Shown here one piece after another: positions 7,340-16,656 of a stretch of 64,000 bases of DNA; the stretch's first letter is position 1, and each line of letters starts with the position of its first letter. The stretch is from Psychromarinibacter sediminicola (GTDB lineage: Bacteria; Pseudomonadota; Alphaproteobacteria; Rhodobacterales; Rhodobacteraceae): NCBI RefSeq assembly GCF_029168335.1, contig NZ_JARGYC010000005.1, forward strand, positions 56,832 through 120,831. Direction: 5' to 3'. The translations under genes and the position numbers were made by a program. The notes under the pieces are model-generated. The model was not told the DNA's origin and searched no databases. It saw only the letters and a program-made list of their open reading frames with translations.

Positions 7340-7890
7340 ACGAAGAACGGCGGCGCCCGGGAGGAGGTGGGCACCGCCGTCTTCATGTGCGGGCGCCTGT
7401 GGGAGGAGGTCGGCGACCCGCGGAAGCTGCTGTGAAGGCCGGCGGCGCCCCGGGAGGAGGAGCGGGCCCCGCCGGCCTTCAGACACGGGCCGCCCAGGGA
7501 GGAGGAGGGGCGCCCGCGATCCTGCCGGAAGAAGCGGCGGTGTCCAGGGAGGAGGAGGACACCGCCGTCTTCCGATGCGGGCGCCTAAGGGAGGAGGTCG
7601 GCGACCCGCGGAAGCTGGTGTGAAGGCCGGCGGCGCCCCGGGAGGAGGAGAGGACCCCGCCGGCCTTCAGACACGGACCGTCCCAGGGAGGAGGAGGGAC
7701 GCCCGCGAAGCTGTTTCGGGAAGATCGGCGGTGCCCAGGGAGGAGGAGGGCACCGCCGTCTTCGCGATGCAGACACCCAGGGAGGAGGAGGGGTGCCTGC
7801 GGGAAGAAAGGTGCGGCGACATCAGGGAGGAGGAAGATGCCGCCGCTAAGTTTCAGACTTACCTAGGGAGGAGGAGAAGGCAGCCTGAAC
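7340..7890 (-). ncRNA. array of 12 hairpins with CCUCCUCCC loops (CcsR/cuckoo RNA-like)
   Basis: On the minus strand twelve consecutive hairpins each present CCTCCTCCC in the loop. The complementary cores on the plus strand are at 7359, 7401, 7452, 7497, 7547, 7589, 7640, 7686, 7738, 7780, 7825 and 7866 (first base, 9 bp each), 41-52 bp apart. Stems are strong, for example GGCGGTGTCC/GGACACCGCC around core 7547 and GGCGGTGCCC/GGGCACCGCC around 7738, with compensatory changes between copies. The motif and design match the CcsR1-4 sRNAs of R. sphaeroides, processed from a stress-induced operon headed by a small protein gene. Here the small ORF 7900-8010 occupies that position. The motif contains the 16S rRNA anti-Shine-Dalgarno CCUCCU. 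Confidence 0.88.
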
Positions 7891-7899
7891 TCTGAAACT

Positions 7900-8010
7900 C
7901 TATGACCTCCGGGCTTTCTTGCCGGCCATCCGGCGGGCGAACTCCTGCTCGCGGCGCATGTGGCGCACCATGGCGGTCTCGAACCCGGCGATGTCCTGCG
8001 TGAAAGCCAT
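7900..8010 (-). CDS. small basic protein (36 aa) heading the CCUCCUCCC array
   Basis: Reads MAFTQDIAGFETAMVRHMRR followed by an Arg/Lys-rich tail ending KKARRS. It starts at ATG 8010 with GAGGG eight bases upstream and stops at 7900, 26 nt before the first hairpin core. In R. sphaeroides the CcsR RNAs are co-transcribed with a small DUF1127 protein gene (RSP_6037, CcaF1). This ORF has the same position and basic character, but I do not see the usual DUF1127 motif, so homology is unproven. RNA binding is a guess from the charge and context. Confidence 0.6.
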   Translation of the reverse strand: MAFTQDIAGFETAMVRHMRREQEFARRMAGKKARRS

Positions 8011-8072
8011 CGTGCTTTCCCTCTTTCAAACCGTTTGCGGCGGGCCGCGTTTCGGCCCCGCTGTTGAGACCC

Positions 8073-8100
8073 AAGATAATCCAATGCTGCAGATGCACAA
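8073..8100 (-). promoter_or_regulatory. candidate promoter of the small ORF/CCUCCUCCC operon
   Basis: On the minus strand TTGTGC (complement of 8095-8100) is followed after 16 bp by TATCTT (complement of 8073-8078). This would give a start near 8066 and a leader of about 55 nt. In R. sphaeroides the equivalent operon uses RpoHI/RpoHII; a sigma-32-like alternative further upstream (CTTAGGG, then CCCCGCAT) cannot be excluded. Confidence 0.3.
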
Positions 8101-8259
8101 TCCGTCGCGTGTTCATTCCGGCTATGCGGGGCCTGCATACGTGACCCTAAGTCAGATTCCCTGACGAATGCCTAAGATTGCGGCAGTCTCTGGAAACATG
8201 CCTTGCGATTTCAGCAAAAGATGACAGGTAGAGGAGCAACGCAGGCCGGAGAGCACCCA

Positions 8260-9348
<1,089 letters not shown>

Positions 9349-9374
9349 CAGGGGATCCCGCGCGCGGGATTCCC

Positions 9375-9383
9375 TTATCCACA
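9375..9383 (+). promoter_or_regulatory. perfect DnaA box
   Basis: TTATCCACA, identical to the E. coli consensus DnaA box, lies 26 bp after the mrp stop codon and about 680 bp before mraZ. A single box does not make an origin; it could be a DnaA-responsive site near the division cluster. Confidence 0.5.
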
Positions 9384-9482
9384 GCTCCGTGCTATAGTCT
9401 CTGGACAACCCGATGCCCCGCCCGGTGCGGGGTATCGCGATTCAGGGGGGCGTGGCACTGCCGGGAATTCATGGTACTCGCG

Positions 9483-9500
9483 TGGGACCATCTGGTCCCA
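9483..9500. promoter_or_regulatory. perfect inverted repeat, operator-like
   Basis: TGGGACCA, two bases, TGGTCCCA. It is an 18-bp dyad with no adjacent T run, so a protein-binding site is likelier than a terminator. MraZ is known to bind TGGG-type repeats near its own promoter, but the spacing here does not clearly match. Confidence 0.4.
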
Positions 9501-9648
9501 ACCCCGATCCGCGGCGGAATCCGGTGGATTCGAGCGGATTTCACGGGGTCGGGCGGCGTGTCCCGAGCGTCGCGGCGTCGCGGGTGCCGGTTTTCCGGGA
9601 TTTCATCCCACTTTTTTCGCGGCCAATTTCCCGTATATGTAGTGTCCT

Positions 9649-9664
9649 GATCAAACATTTGATC
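9649..9664. promoter_or_regulatory. perfect inverted repeat GATCAAA/TTTGATC
   Basis: GATCAAACATTTGATC, a 16-bp dyad in the AT-rich segment about 95 bp upstream of the candidate mraZ promoter. Its position suits an activator or repressor site; the binding protein is unknown. Confidence 0.4.
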
Positions 9665-9743
9665 TATATATCGGTTTCAGACTCGCGACTACCCCACAAA
9701 CTGTTGTTTTTCTGCCAGTGTCAACGCAGCATGTAGTGCCCCT

Positions 9744-9772
9744 TTGGAATAATTCCTGTTGATTTCCATAAT
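9744..9772 (+). promoter_or_regulatory. candidate promoter of the mraZ/dcw leader
   Basis: TTGGAA (9744-9749), 17 bp, CATAAT (9767-9772). The implied start near 9779 gives an mraZ leader of about 270 nt, close to the roughly 268-nt leader described for R. sphaeroides mraZ. A 9-bp inverted repeat GCCCCTTTG (9738-9746)/CAAAGGGGC overlaps the -35 box. Confidence 0.5.
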
Positions 9773-9778
9773 TTCCCA

Positions 9779-10006
9779 TGGCATCCCTTTTTACACGATG
9801 AAGACGGGAACAAAGGGGCGCAGAAAAGACCCCAGGTAACCCAAACGAGAGCAGGTTTCATACAGGCACCCCGCTTTCATCGAACGACAGAGATCCGGCG
9901 CGCGGGCGAGCAGACATCCCCCCAGGTGGCGCGCGCAGCTGGACCACCCGCACAGCGGGACGAGGGCGGCGGATCGAGCAGTGGCAGCAGCTCGGTCCGC
10001 CGTTTC
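9779..10006 (+). ncRNA. upsM-like: UpsM-like leader RNA upstream of mraZ (candidate)
   Basis: Bounded by the promoter-like element at 9744-9772 and a strong hairpin at 9968-10001 (GGCGGATCGAGC against GCTCGGTCCGCC, 10-nt loop) followed by GTTTCCGTT. A transcript ending there would be about 225 nt and stop about 45 nt before mraZ. In R. sphaeroides the dcw cluster has an uncommonly long leader from which the roughly 200-nt sRNA UpsM arises by partial termination. The geometry matches well, but sequence identity to UpsM was not tested. Confidence 0.5.
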
Positions 10007-10051
10007 CGTTCAAGGGACCGAAACGGGGGGTGACGAGGGAGCCGCGGGACA

Positions 10052-10555
10052 GTGGCGCGACGCTTCAGAGGGGAATACACCCAGAAGGTGGACGGCAAGG
10101 GCCGTGTGTCCATCCCCTCGCGCTATCGCCGCGTGATCGAGGCGGGCGATCCCGACTGCACCGGCGGCAAGCCTCCCGAATTCATCATCGTCTACGGCGA
10201 CGAGCGCCGGAAATTCCTGGAATGCTACACCATCGAGTCGATGGAGGCGCTGGAAGACGAGATCGACGCGCTGCCCGCCGGCTCGGAAGAGCGCGACGTG
10301 CTGGAGACCATCTATCACGGCCATTCGATGGAGATGTCGCTGGACGATACCGGCCGCATCGTCCTGTCGAAGAAGCTGCGCGACAAGCTGGGCATCGAGG
10401 ACGAGGCGTTCTTCATCGCCAAGGGCACCACCTTCCAGGTGTGGAAGCCCGAGACCTACGACGCGGTCAAGAAGGCCAAGACCGAGGCCTGGCTGGAACA
10501 GCAGCCCGAGGATTTCGACCCGCGCATCCTTCTCAGCCGGAACCGGAGCGAATAG
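10052..10555 (+). CDS. mraZ: division/cell-wall cluster transcriptional regulator MraZ
   Basis: 167 residues from GTG 10052 (AGGGAG upstream). Two AbrB-like SpoVT halves are visible: GEYTQKVDGKGRVSIPSRYR near the start and MSLDDTGRIVLSKKLRDKLG near residues 93-112, the two copies that make the ring-forming MraZ fold. MraZ is the first gene of dcw clusters and represses the cluster in E. coli by binding TGGG-type repeats near its promoter. A long structured leader precedes it here. rsmH starts 3 bp after its stop codon. Confidence 0.96.
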   Translation: MARRFRGEYTQKVDGKGRVSIPSRYRRVIEAGDPDCTGGKPPEFIIVYGDERRKFLECYTIESMEALEDEIDALPAGSEERDVLETIYHGHSMEMSLDDTGRIVLSKKLRDKLGIEDEAFFIAKGTTFQVWKPETYDAVKKAKTEAWLEQQPEDFDPRILLSRNRSE

Positions 10556-10558
10556 GCC

Positions 10559-11557
10559 ATGGCCGGAGCCGCACCTGCCAGCGCGTCCGACCCCCACATC
10601 CCCGTCCTGCTGCGCCCGCTCCTGGAGGCGGTGGCGCCGGTGGAGGGCCGCTGGCTCGACGGCACCTTCGGCGCGGGCGGCTACGCGCGCGGGCTTCTGG
10701 AGGCGGGGGCCGACCATGTCACCGGCGTCGACCGCGACCCGGCGGTGTTCGAGATGGCCGAAGGCTGGGCCGCCGATTACGGCGACCGCCTGACGCTGGT
10801 CGAGGGGACGTTCGGGCGGCTCGACGCCTATGACGACGCCCTCGACGGGGTGGTGCTGGATCTCGGCGTGTCCTCGATGCAGATCGACCGGGCGGAGCGG
10901 GGATTCTCCTTTCAGAAGGACGGCCCGCTCGACATGCGGATGGGCGACAGCGGGCCGACGGCGGCGGACCTGGTGAACGAGGCGCCAGAGGCGGAGCTTG
11001 CGGATATCATTTACAATTTCGGCGAGGAACGCGCCTCGCGCCGGATCGCGAAGGCGATCGTCAAGGCGCGGGCGGAGAAGCCGATCGAGACGACGCTGGA
11101 GCTGGCGAAGATCGTCGAAAGCCAGCTGCCGCGCCAGAAGCCGGGGCAGGTGCATCCCGCCACCCGCACGTTCCAGGCGATCCGGATCGCGGTGAACGAC
11201 GAGTTCGAGGAACTGGCCGACGGGCTGGAGGCCGCCGAGCGCGCGCTGAAGCCGGGCGGGCGGCTGGCGGTCGTGACCTTCCACTCGCTGGAGGACCGGA
11301 TGGTCAAGCGATTCCTGCAGATCCGCGCGGGCCGCGAAGGGCAGGGCAGCCGCCACGCCCCGCCGACCGAGGCCGAGACGCCGCGCTTCGAGCTGATCAC
11401 GCGAAAGGCGGTCGGCCCGGACGCGGACGAGATCGCCGCCAACCCCCGCGCCCGCTCGGCGCGGCTGCGGGTGGCGCGGCGGACCGAGGCGCCCGCCGGG
11501 GCGGTGGACCGCACAAGGCTGGGCATGCCGATGCTGAACAGGGGGACGAGATCATGA
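10559..11557 (+). CDS. rsmH: 16S rRNA (cytosine-1402-N4)-methyltransferase
   Basis: 332 residues. RsmH (MraW) methylates C1402 of 16S rRNA at the P site with SAM. The N-terminus [13 protein letters not shown] and the SAM-binding [13 protein letters not shown] near residues 33-45 are characteristic, as are [14 protein letters not shown] and the C-terminal [15 protein letters not shown]. The gene ends in an ATGA overlap with ftsL, so the two are translationally linked. Confidence 0.97.
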   Translation: MAGAAPASASDPHIPVLLRPLLEAVAPVEGRWLDGTFGAGGYARGLLEAGADHVTGVDRDPAVFEMAEGWAADYGDRLTLVEGTFGRLDAYDDALDGVVLDLGVSSMQIDRAERGFSFQKDGPLDMRMGDSGPTAADLVNEAPEAELADIIYNFGEERASRRIAKAIVKARAEKPIETTLELAKIVESQLPRQKPGQVHPATRTFQAIRIAVNDEFEELADGLEAAERALKPGGRLAVVTFHSLEDRMVKRFLQIRAGREGQGSRHAPPTEAETPRFELITRKAVGPDADEIAANPRARSARLRVARRTEAPAGAVDRTRLGMPMLNRGTRS

Positions 11558-11925
11558 AGAGCCTGGCGTTCGTACTGTCGATCCTTGGCGTGATGGGGCT
11601 GGCCTTCTGGGCCTACAGCGAGAACTACAAGACCCAGCACGCGCTGAACGAGGTGGAGAAGCTGCAGCGCCGCATCGGGCACCTGCGCGAGACGCGCTCG
11701 GTCCTGCGGGCGGAATGGGCCTATCTGAACCGGCCCGACCGGCTGCGCGACCTGGCCAGCCTGAACTTCAAGAGCCTGCGGCTGGTGCCGCTGTCGCCGA
11801 CGCAGTTCGGCCGGGTGGAACAGATCGCCTATCCGCAGCCCGAACGCGACCCGCTGACCGCGCTCTTGGAGGAACCGGTTCACACCGCCGCCAACACGCC
11901 CGACGACGAGGAGTTGTTGCCATGA
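11554..11925 (+). CDS. ftsL: cell division protein FtsL
   Basis: 123 residues: a short cytoplasmic start, one membrane segment at about 4-21 ([18 protein letters not shown]), then a coiled-coil of about 35 residues ([26 protein letters not shown]) and a variable tail. FtsL forms the periplasmic FtsQLB complex that activates FtsWI. The assignment rests on topology and its place between rsmH and ftsI, because FtsL sequences are poorly conserved. It overlaps both neighbours by ATGA junctions. Confidence 0.9.
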   Translation: MKSLAFVLSILGVMGLAFWAYSENYKTQHALNEVEKLQRRIGHLRETRSVLRAEWAYLNRPDRLRDLASLNFKSLRLVPLSPTQFGRVEQIAYPQPERDPLTALLEEPVHTAANTPDDEELLP

Positions 11926-13703
11926 CCCGCGTGCCGCTGCGGCCGCTCGCCCGCATCCTCGAAGCCCGCCGCAAGGGCGAGAACCCCGACGCGATCGAGC
12001 GCGAGAACATCCGCCTGCGCCACGAGGAGATGCGCGACCGCGCCCGTCAGCGCGCCGAGGGGCGGCTTCTGGTGCTGGGGCTGTTCTTCTTCTGCGCCTT
12101 CACGGTGGTGGGCGCGCGGATGGGGCTGATGGCGGCCTCGGTGCCCGAAGAGCCGCGCTCGTCGGCCTCCACCAGCGAGATCACCGCCTTGCGCGCCGAT
12201 ATCGTCGACCGCAACGGCAAGATCCTCGCCACCAACCTGCAGACGCACTCTCTTTATGCCCAGCCGCCGCAGATGGTGGATCCGGTGGGCGCCGCCGCCG
12301 CGCTGGCGGCGATCTTTCCCGACCTCGACAAGGACAAGCTGGAAAAGCAGTTCACCGGAGACCGCAAGTTCATCTGGATCAAGAAGGTGCTGAGCCCCGA
12401 GCAGCAGCAGATGGTCCACGACATCGGCGAGCCCGGCCTGCTGTTCGGCCCGCGCGAGATGCGGCTTTACCCCAACGGCCCGCTCGCCGCGCATATCCTG
12501 GGCGGCTACGGCTTCGGGCGCGAGGGCGTCTATGCGGCCGAGGTGATCGGCACCGCCGGGGTCGAAAAGCAGTTCGACGACTTCCTGCGCGACCCGGCGA
12601 ACAACGGCAAACCGCTGGAGCTGTCGCTCGATGTCACGATCCAGGCGGCGATGGAGGAAATCCTCGCCGGCGGCATGAAGCTGATGAACGCCAAGGGCGC
12701 GACCGGCGTGCTGATGGATTCGCTGACCGGCGAGATCGTCGCCATGGCCAGCCTGCCGGACTTCGACCCCAACGACCGCCCCGTTCCGCTGACCAAGGGC
12801 GACCCGTCGGACAGCCCGCTGTTCAACCGCGCGGTGCAGGGGCTCTACGAGCTGGGCTCGACCTTCAAGATCTTCGCCGCGGCGCAGGCGATGGAGCTGG
12901 GGCTTCTGAACGCCAACACGCTGGTCGACGCGGACGCGCCGATGAAATGGGGCAAGTTCACCATCCGCGAGTTCCGCAACCACAATTACGGCCCGCTCCT
13001 GTCGGTGACGGACGTGATCGTGAAATCCTCCAACGTCGGCACCGCGCGCATCGCGCTGCAGATCGGCAAGACGCGGCAGCAGGAATTCCTGAAGTCGCTC
13101 GGCCTGTTCGACCCTACGCCGGTCGAGCTGTTCGAGGCGCCCTACGCCAAGCCGCTGGTGCCCGAGAAATGGTCGGAAATCCACACCATCACGGTGTCCT
13201 ACGGCCACGGCCTGTCGGCCAGCCCGCTGCACCTGGCCGCCGCCTACGCCACCGTCACCAATGGCGGAACCAAGGTGACGCCGACGCTGGTGAAACAGCC
13301 CTACCGCATCCCCGGCAAGCGGGTGATCTCGGCCGAGACCTCGGCCGCGGCCCGCCACATGCTGCGCGCGGTGGTCACCCGCGGCACGGCGAGCTTCGGC
13401 GAGGTCGAGGGCTATGCCGTGGCCGGCAAGACCGGCACGGCCGACAAGCCGAAGCCGACGGGCGGCTATTATGACGACAAGGTGATCGCCACCTTCGCCA
13501 GCGTGTTCCCCGCGCACGATCCCAAGTATGTGCTGATCGTGTCGCTGGACGAGCCGGTGGAGACCTCGGGTGAGCGCCCGCGCCGCACCGCGGGCTGGAC
13601 GGCGGTGCCGGTGGCGGCCGAGATCATCCGTCGCGTCGCGCCGCTTCTCGGGCTCCGGCCCGAGATTGAACCCGAGGGCGCCAATGGGGTAACAAAGGGC
13701 TGA
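11922..13703 (+). CDS. ftsI: peptidoglycan transpeptidase FtsI (PBP3)
   Basis: 593 residues. One N-terminal membrane anchor (LLVLGLFFFCAFTVVGARMG, about 49-68), a pedestal domain, then the class B penicillin-binding transpeptidase. The three active-site motifs are present: S313-T-F-K316 with the acylated serine, S369-S-N371, and K503-T-G-T506. It cross-links septal peptidoglycan together with the FtsW glycosyltransferase. It starts in an ATGA overlap with ftsL and is followed 26 bp later by murE. Confidence 0.97.
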   Translation: MTRVPLRPLARILEARRKGENPDAIERENIRLRHEEMRDRARQRAEGRLLVLGLFFFCAFTVVGARMGLMAASVPEEPRSSASTSEITALRADIVDRNGKILATNLQTHSLYAQPPQMVDPVGAAAALAAIFPDLDKDKLEKQFTGDRKFIWIKKVLSPEQQQMVHDIGEPGLLFGPREMRLYPNGPLAAHILGGYGFGREGVYAAEVIGTAGVEKQFDDFLRDPANNGKPLELSLDVTIQAAMEEILAGGMKLMNAKGATGVLMDSLTGEIVAMASLPDFDPNDRPVPLTKGDPSDSPLFNRAVQGLYELGSTFKIFAAAQAMELGLLNANTLVDADAPMKWGKFTIREFRNHNYGPLLSVTDVIVKSSNVGTARIALQIGKTRQQEFLKSLGLFDPTPVELFEAPYAKPLVPEKWSEIHTITVSYGHGLSASPLHLAAAYATVTNGGTKVTPTLVKQPYRIPGKRVISAETSAAARHMLRAVVTRGTASFGEVEGYAVAGKTGTADKPKPTGGYYDDKVIATFASVFPAHDPKYVLIVSLDEPVETSGERPRRTAGWTAVPVAAEIIRRVAPLLGLRPEIEPEGANGVTKG

Positions 13704-13729
13704 CTCTCCCGGACAAGAAGGCAGGCGGC

Positions 13730-15214
13730 ATGGGGAATCGGGCGAAAACACTCGCGGATCTGGGGCTGACGGCCCAGGGCGGGCGCGAGGCGCGGATCAC
13801 CGGCCTGTCGGTCGACAGCCGCAAGGTGCAGGACGGCCATCTCTTCGCCGCGCTGCCCGGCAGTCGCGTGCATGGCGGCGAGTTCATCCAGTTCGCGCTG
13901 CGCATGGGGGCGGGGGCGATCCTGACCGACCGGCAGGGCGCGCGGATCGCGGCCGACCAGCTGGCCGCCAGCGACGCCGCGCTGGTCGTCACCGAGGATC
14001 CGCGCCAGACGCTGGCCTTCTGCGCCGCGCTGTGGTTCGGCCAGCAGCCCGAGACGGTGGTGGCCGTCACCGGCACCAACGGCAAGACCTCGGTGGCGAC
14101 CTTCGCCCGGCAGATCTGGACCGAGCTGGGGCTGAAGGCGGCGAATCTCGGCACCACCGGGGTCGAGGGCGCCTATGTCGCGCCGCTGGCGCACACCACG
14201 CCCGAGCCGATCACCCTGCACCGGATGCTGCGCGACATCGCCGCGGCCGGCGTGGACCACGTGGCGATGGAAGCCTCCAGCCACGGGCTGGCCCAGCGGC
14301 GGCTGGACGGCGTGACGCTGTCGGCGGCGGCCTTTACCAACATCACCCAGGACCACCTGGACTACCACGCCAGCTTCGAGGAGTACTTCGCCGCCAAGGC
14401 CGGGCTGTTCGACCGGGTCCTGCCCGACGACGCGGCGGCCGTCATCAACCTCGACGACCCGCGCGGCGCCGCGCTGGTCGAGATCGCGATGGAGCGCGGC
14501 CAGGATGTCCTGACCGTGGGCCGGGCCGAGGAGGCGAACCTGCGCATCCGGGGTCAGCGCTATGACGCCACCGGCCAGGATCTGCGGTTCGACTGGAACG
14601 GCCGGCCGCGGCAGGTGCGGCTCGACCTGATCGGCGGCTTCCAGGCGGAAAACGTCCTCACCGCTGCCGGCCTGGTGATCGCCTCGGGCTGCGACCCGGT
14701 CCGGACCTTCGACATGCTGGGCGCCCTGCGCGGCGTGCGCGGGCGGATGCAGCTGGCCGCGACGCGCGAGAACGGGGCGGCCGTCTTCGTCGACTATGCC
14801 CACACGCCCGACGCGCTGAAGACGGCGCTGAAGGCGCTGCGCCCGCACGTGCTGGGCCGGCTGATCGTGGTGTTCGGCGCCGGCGGCGACCGCGACACCA
14901 CGAAACGCCCGCTGATGGGTCAGGCGGCGGCGACCTACGCCGACCTCGCCTTCGTCACCGACGACAACCCGCGTACCGAAGAACCGGCCGCGATCCGCGC
15001 CGAGGTGTTGGCCGGCGCCCCCGAGGCGACCGAGGTCGGCGACCGGGCCGAGGCGATCCTGCGCGGCGTCGACGCGCTGCAGCCGGGCGACGCGCTCCTG
15101 ATCGCGGGCAAGGGGCACGAGACCGGCCAGGTCATCGGCGAGGACGTCTATCCCTTCGACGACGCCGAACAGGCGAGCGTGGCCGTCGCGGCGCTGGACG
15201 GGCGGCTGGTATGA
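13730..15214 (+). CDS. murE: UDP-MurNAc-tripeptide synthetase, meso-DAP adding
   Basis: 494 residues from ATG 13730. MurE adds the third peptide residue in cytoplasmic lipid II synthesis. The ATP-binding GTNGKTS lies near residue 112 and the Mur-ligase DHLDYH loop near 207. The motif DNPR in TDDNPRTEEP near residue 411 is the signature for meso-diaminopimelate rather than lysine, as expected for a Gram-negative cell wall. Its last bases overlap the murF start (ATGA). Confidence 0.97.
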   Translation: MGNRAKTLADLGLTAQGGREARITGLSVDSRKVQDGHLFAALPGSRVHGGEFIQFALRMGAGAILTDRQGARIAADQLAASDAALVVTEDPRQTLAFCAALWFGQQPETVVAVTGTNGKTSVATFARQIWTELGLKAANLGTTGVEGAYVAPLAHTTPEPITLHRMLRDIAAAGVDHVAMEASSHGLAQRRLDGVTLSAAAFTNITQDHLDYHASFEEYFAAKAGLFDRVLPDDAAAVINLDDPRGAALVEIAMERGQDVLTVGRAEEANLRIRGQRYDATGQDLRFDWNGRPRQVRLDLIGGFQAENVLTAAGLVIASGCDPVRTFDMLGALRGVRGRMQLAATRENGAAVFVDYAHTPDALKTALKALRPHVLGRLIVVFGAGGDRDTTKRPLMGQAAATYADLAFVTDDNPRTEEPAAIRAEVLAGAPEATEVGDRAEAILRGVDALQPGDALLIAGKGHETGQVIGEDVYPFDDAEQASVAVAALDGRLV

Positions 15215-16656
15215 CGCTCTGGACCGCCGCCGACGCGGCCCGCGCCACGGGCGGACGGGCGACGTCGGATTGGGCGGCCTCGGGCGTGTCGATCGACACC
15301 CGCTCGCTGCAGCCGGGCGACCTGTTCGTGGCCCTGACCGATGCCCGCGACGGCCACGACTTCGTGGCGGACGCGCTGGCAAAGGGCGCGGCGGCGGCGC
15401 TCGTCTCGCGGGTGCCCGAGGGCGTGGCGGACGACGCGCCGCTTCTGATCGTGGACGAGGTGCTGCCGGCGCTGGAACGCCTGGGCGCGGCGGGTCGCGC
15501 GCGGACGCGGGCGCGGGTCGTGGGCGTGACCGGCTCGGTCGGCAAGACCTCGACCAAGGAGATGCTGCGCGCCGCACTGGGCGCGCTGGGCGCGGTCCAC
15601 GCGGCCGAGAAGAGTTTCAACAACCACTGGGGCGTGCCGCTGACCCTGGCGCGGATGCCGGCCGACGCGGATTTCGCCGTGATCGAGATCGGCATGAACC
15701 ACCCCGGCGAGATCGCGCCGCTGTCGCGCCTGGCGCGGCCGCATGTGGCGCTGATCACCACCGTCGCGCCGGCGCATCTGGAGGCGTTCGACAGCGTCGC
15801 GGCCATCGCGCGCGAGAAGGCGGCGATCTTCGACGGGCTGGAACCGGGCGGCGTGGCCGTCGTCAACGGCGACATCCCGACCGCCCCGATCCTGGTCGAC
15901 GCGGCGCGCGCGAAGCGGGCGGCCGTACGCACCTTCGGCGAGGCGCGGCGCAACTTCCACCGGGTGATGGAGGTCCGCCTGTCGCGCGAGACGACCGTCG
16001 CGCAGGGCCGGCTCTGGCGGCAGAAGGTGACCTACAAGGTGCGCACCCCGGGGCGGCATTTCGCGGTCAACGCGCTGGCCGTCCTCGGCGTGGTCAAGGC
16101 GCTGAAGGGCGACGTGGCGCTGGCGATCGGCGCGCTGGGCCGGTGGGAGCCGGCGGAAGGCCGCGGCAAGATCGAGATGCTGTCGATGGACGCGGTGGAG
16201 CCGTCGATGTCGGTCGAACTGATCGACGACGCCTTCAACGCCAACCCCGCCTCGATGGCCGCCGCGCTGGAGATCCTCGCCGCGACCGAGCCGCGCCACG
16301 GCGTCGGCCGGATCAGCCGCGGCCGGCGCATCGCGGTGCTGGGCGACATGCTGGAACTGGGCGCGGGCGAGACGGCGCTGCACAGCGCCATCGCCGAGCT
16401 GCCCTCGATGGGCGCGGTGGATGTCGTGCATTGCGTCGGCCCCCGGATGCGGGCGCTGCACGAGGCGCTGCCCGAGGAACGGCGCGGCCAGTGGGTCGAG
16501 ACGGCCGATGCGCTGGCGACCGAGGCGCGGGGGCTGTTCGACGCCGGCGACGTCCTGCTGGTCAAGGGCTCCAAGGGCTCGAAGGTCAGCCGCGTTGTTG
16601 ACGCGATCCGGAAATTGGGCCATCCGCTCTTGACTGAACTCGAAGGGCTCTCCTGA
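15211..16656 (+). CDS. murF: UDP-MurNAc-tripeptide D-alanyl-D-alanine ligase
   Basis: 481 residues. Ligates the D-Ala-D-Ala dipeptide made by Ddl onto UDP-MurNAc-tripeptide using ATP. Features are [18 protein letters not shown] near the N-terminus, the P-loop [11 protein letters not shown] near 108, [11 protein letters not shown] near 133 and [11 protein letters not shown] near 340. It overlaps murE at its start and mraY by one base at its end (TGATG), indicating a tightly coupled operon. Confidence 0.97.
   Translation: MTLWTAADAARATGGRATSDWAASGVSIDTRSLQPGDLFVALTDARDGHDFVADALAKGAAAALVSRVPEGVADDAPLLIVDEVLPALERLGAAGRARTRARVVGVTGSVGKTSTKEMLRAALGALGAVHAAEKSFNNHWGVPLTLARMPADADFAVIEIGMNHPGEIAPLSRLARPHVALITTVAPAHLEAFDSVAAIAREKAAIFDGLEPGGVAVVNGDIPTAPILVDAARAKRAAVRTFGEARRNFHRVMEVRLSRETTVAQGRLWRQKVTYKVRTPGRHFAVNALAVLGVVKALKGDVALAIGALGRWEPAEGRGKIEMLSMDAVEPSMSVELIDDAFNANPASMAAALEILAATEPRHGVGRISRGRRIAVLGDMLELGAGETALHSAIAELPSMGAVDVVHCVGPRMRALHEALPEERRGQWVETADALATEARGLFDAGDVLLVKGSKGSKVSRVVDAIRKLGHPLLTELEGLS

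Larger units (their letters stand above)
9349..10051 (+). other. 700-bp regulatory interval before the dcw cluster
   Basis: No gene is supported between mrp and mraZ. The stretch holds a GGGATCCCGCG/CGCGGGATTCCC hairpin just after mrp (9352-9374), a perfect DnaA box, two perfect inverted repeats, a promoter-like element and a structured mraZ leader, listed below. The part from about 9600 to 9880 is clearly more AT-rich than its surroundings, as expected for a promoter zone. Confidence 0.7.

Noticed and set aside
7254..7900. Several plus-strand open frames of 60-138 codons across the hairpin array
   Set aside because: They are Gly/Arg/Glu-rich products of the GGGAGGAGG repeats, without ribosome sites or family matches.
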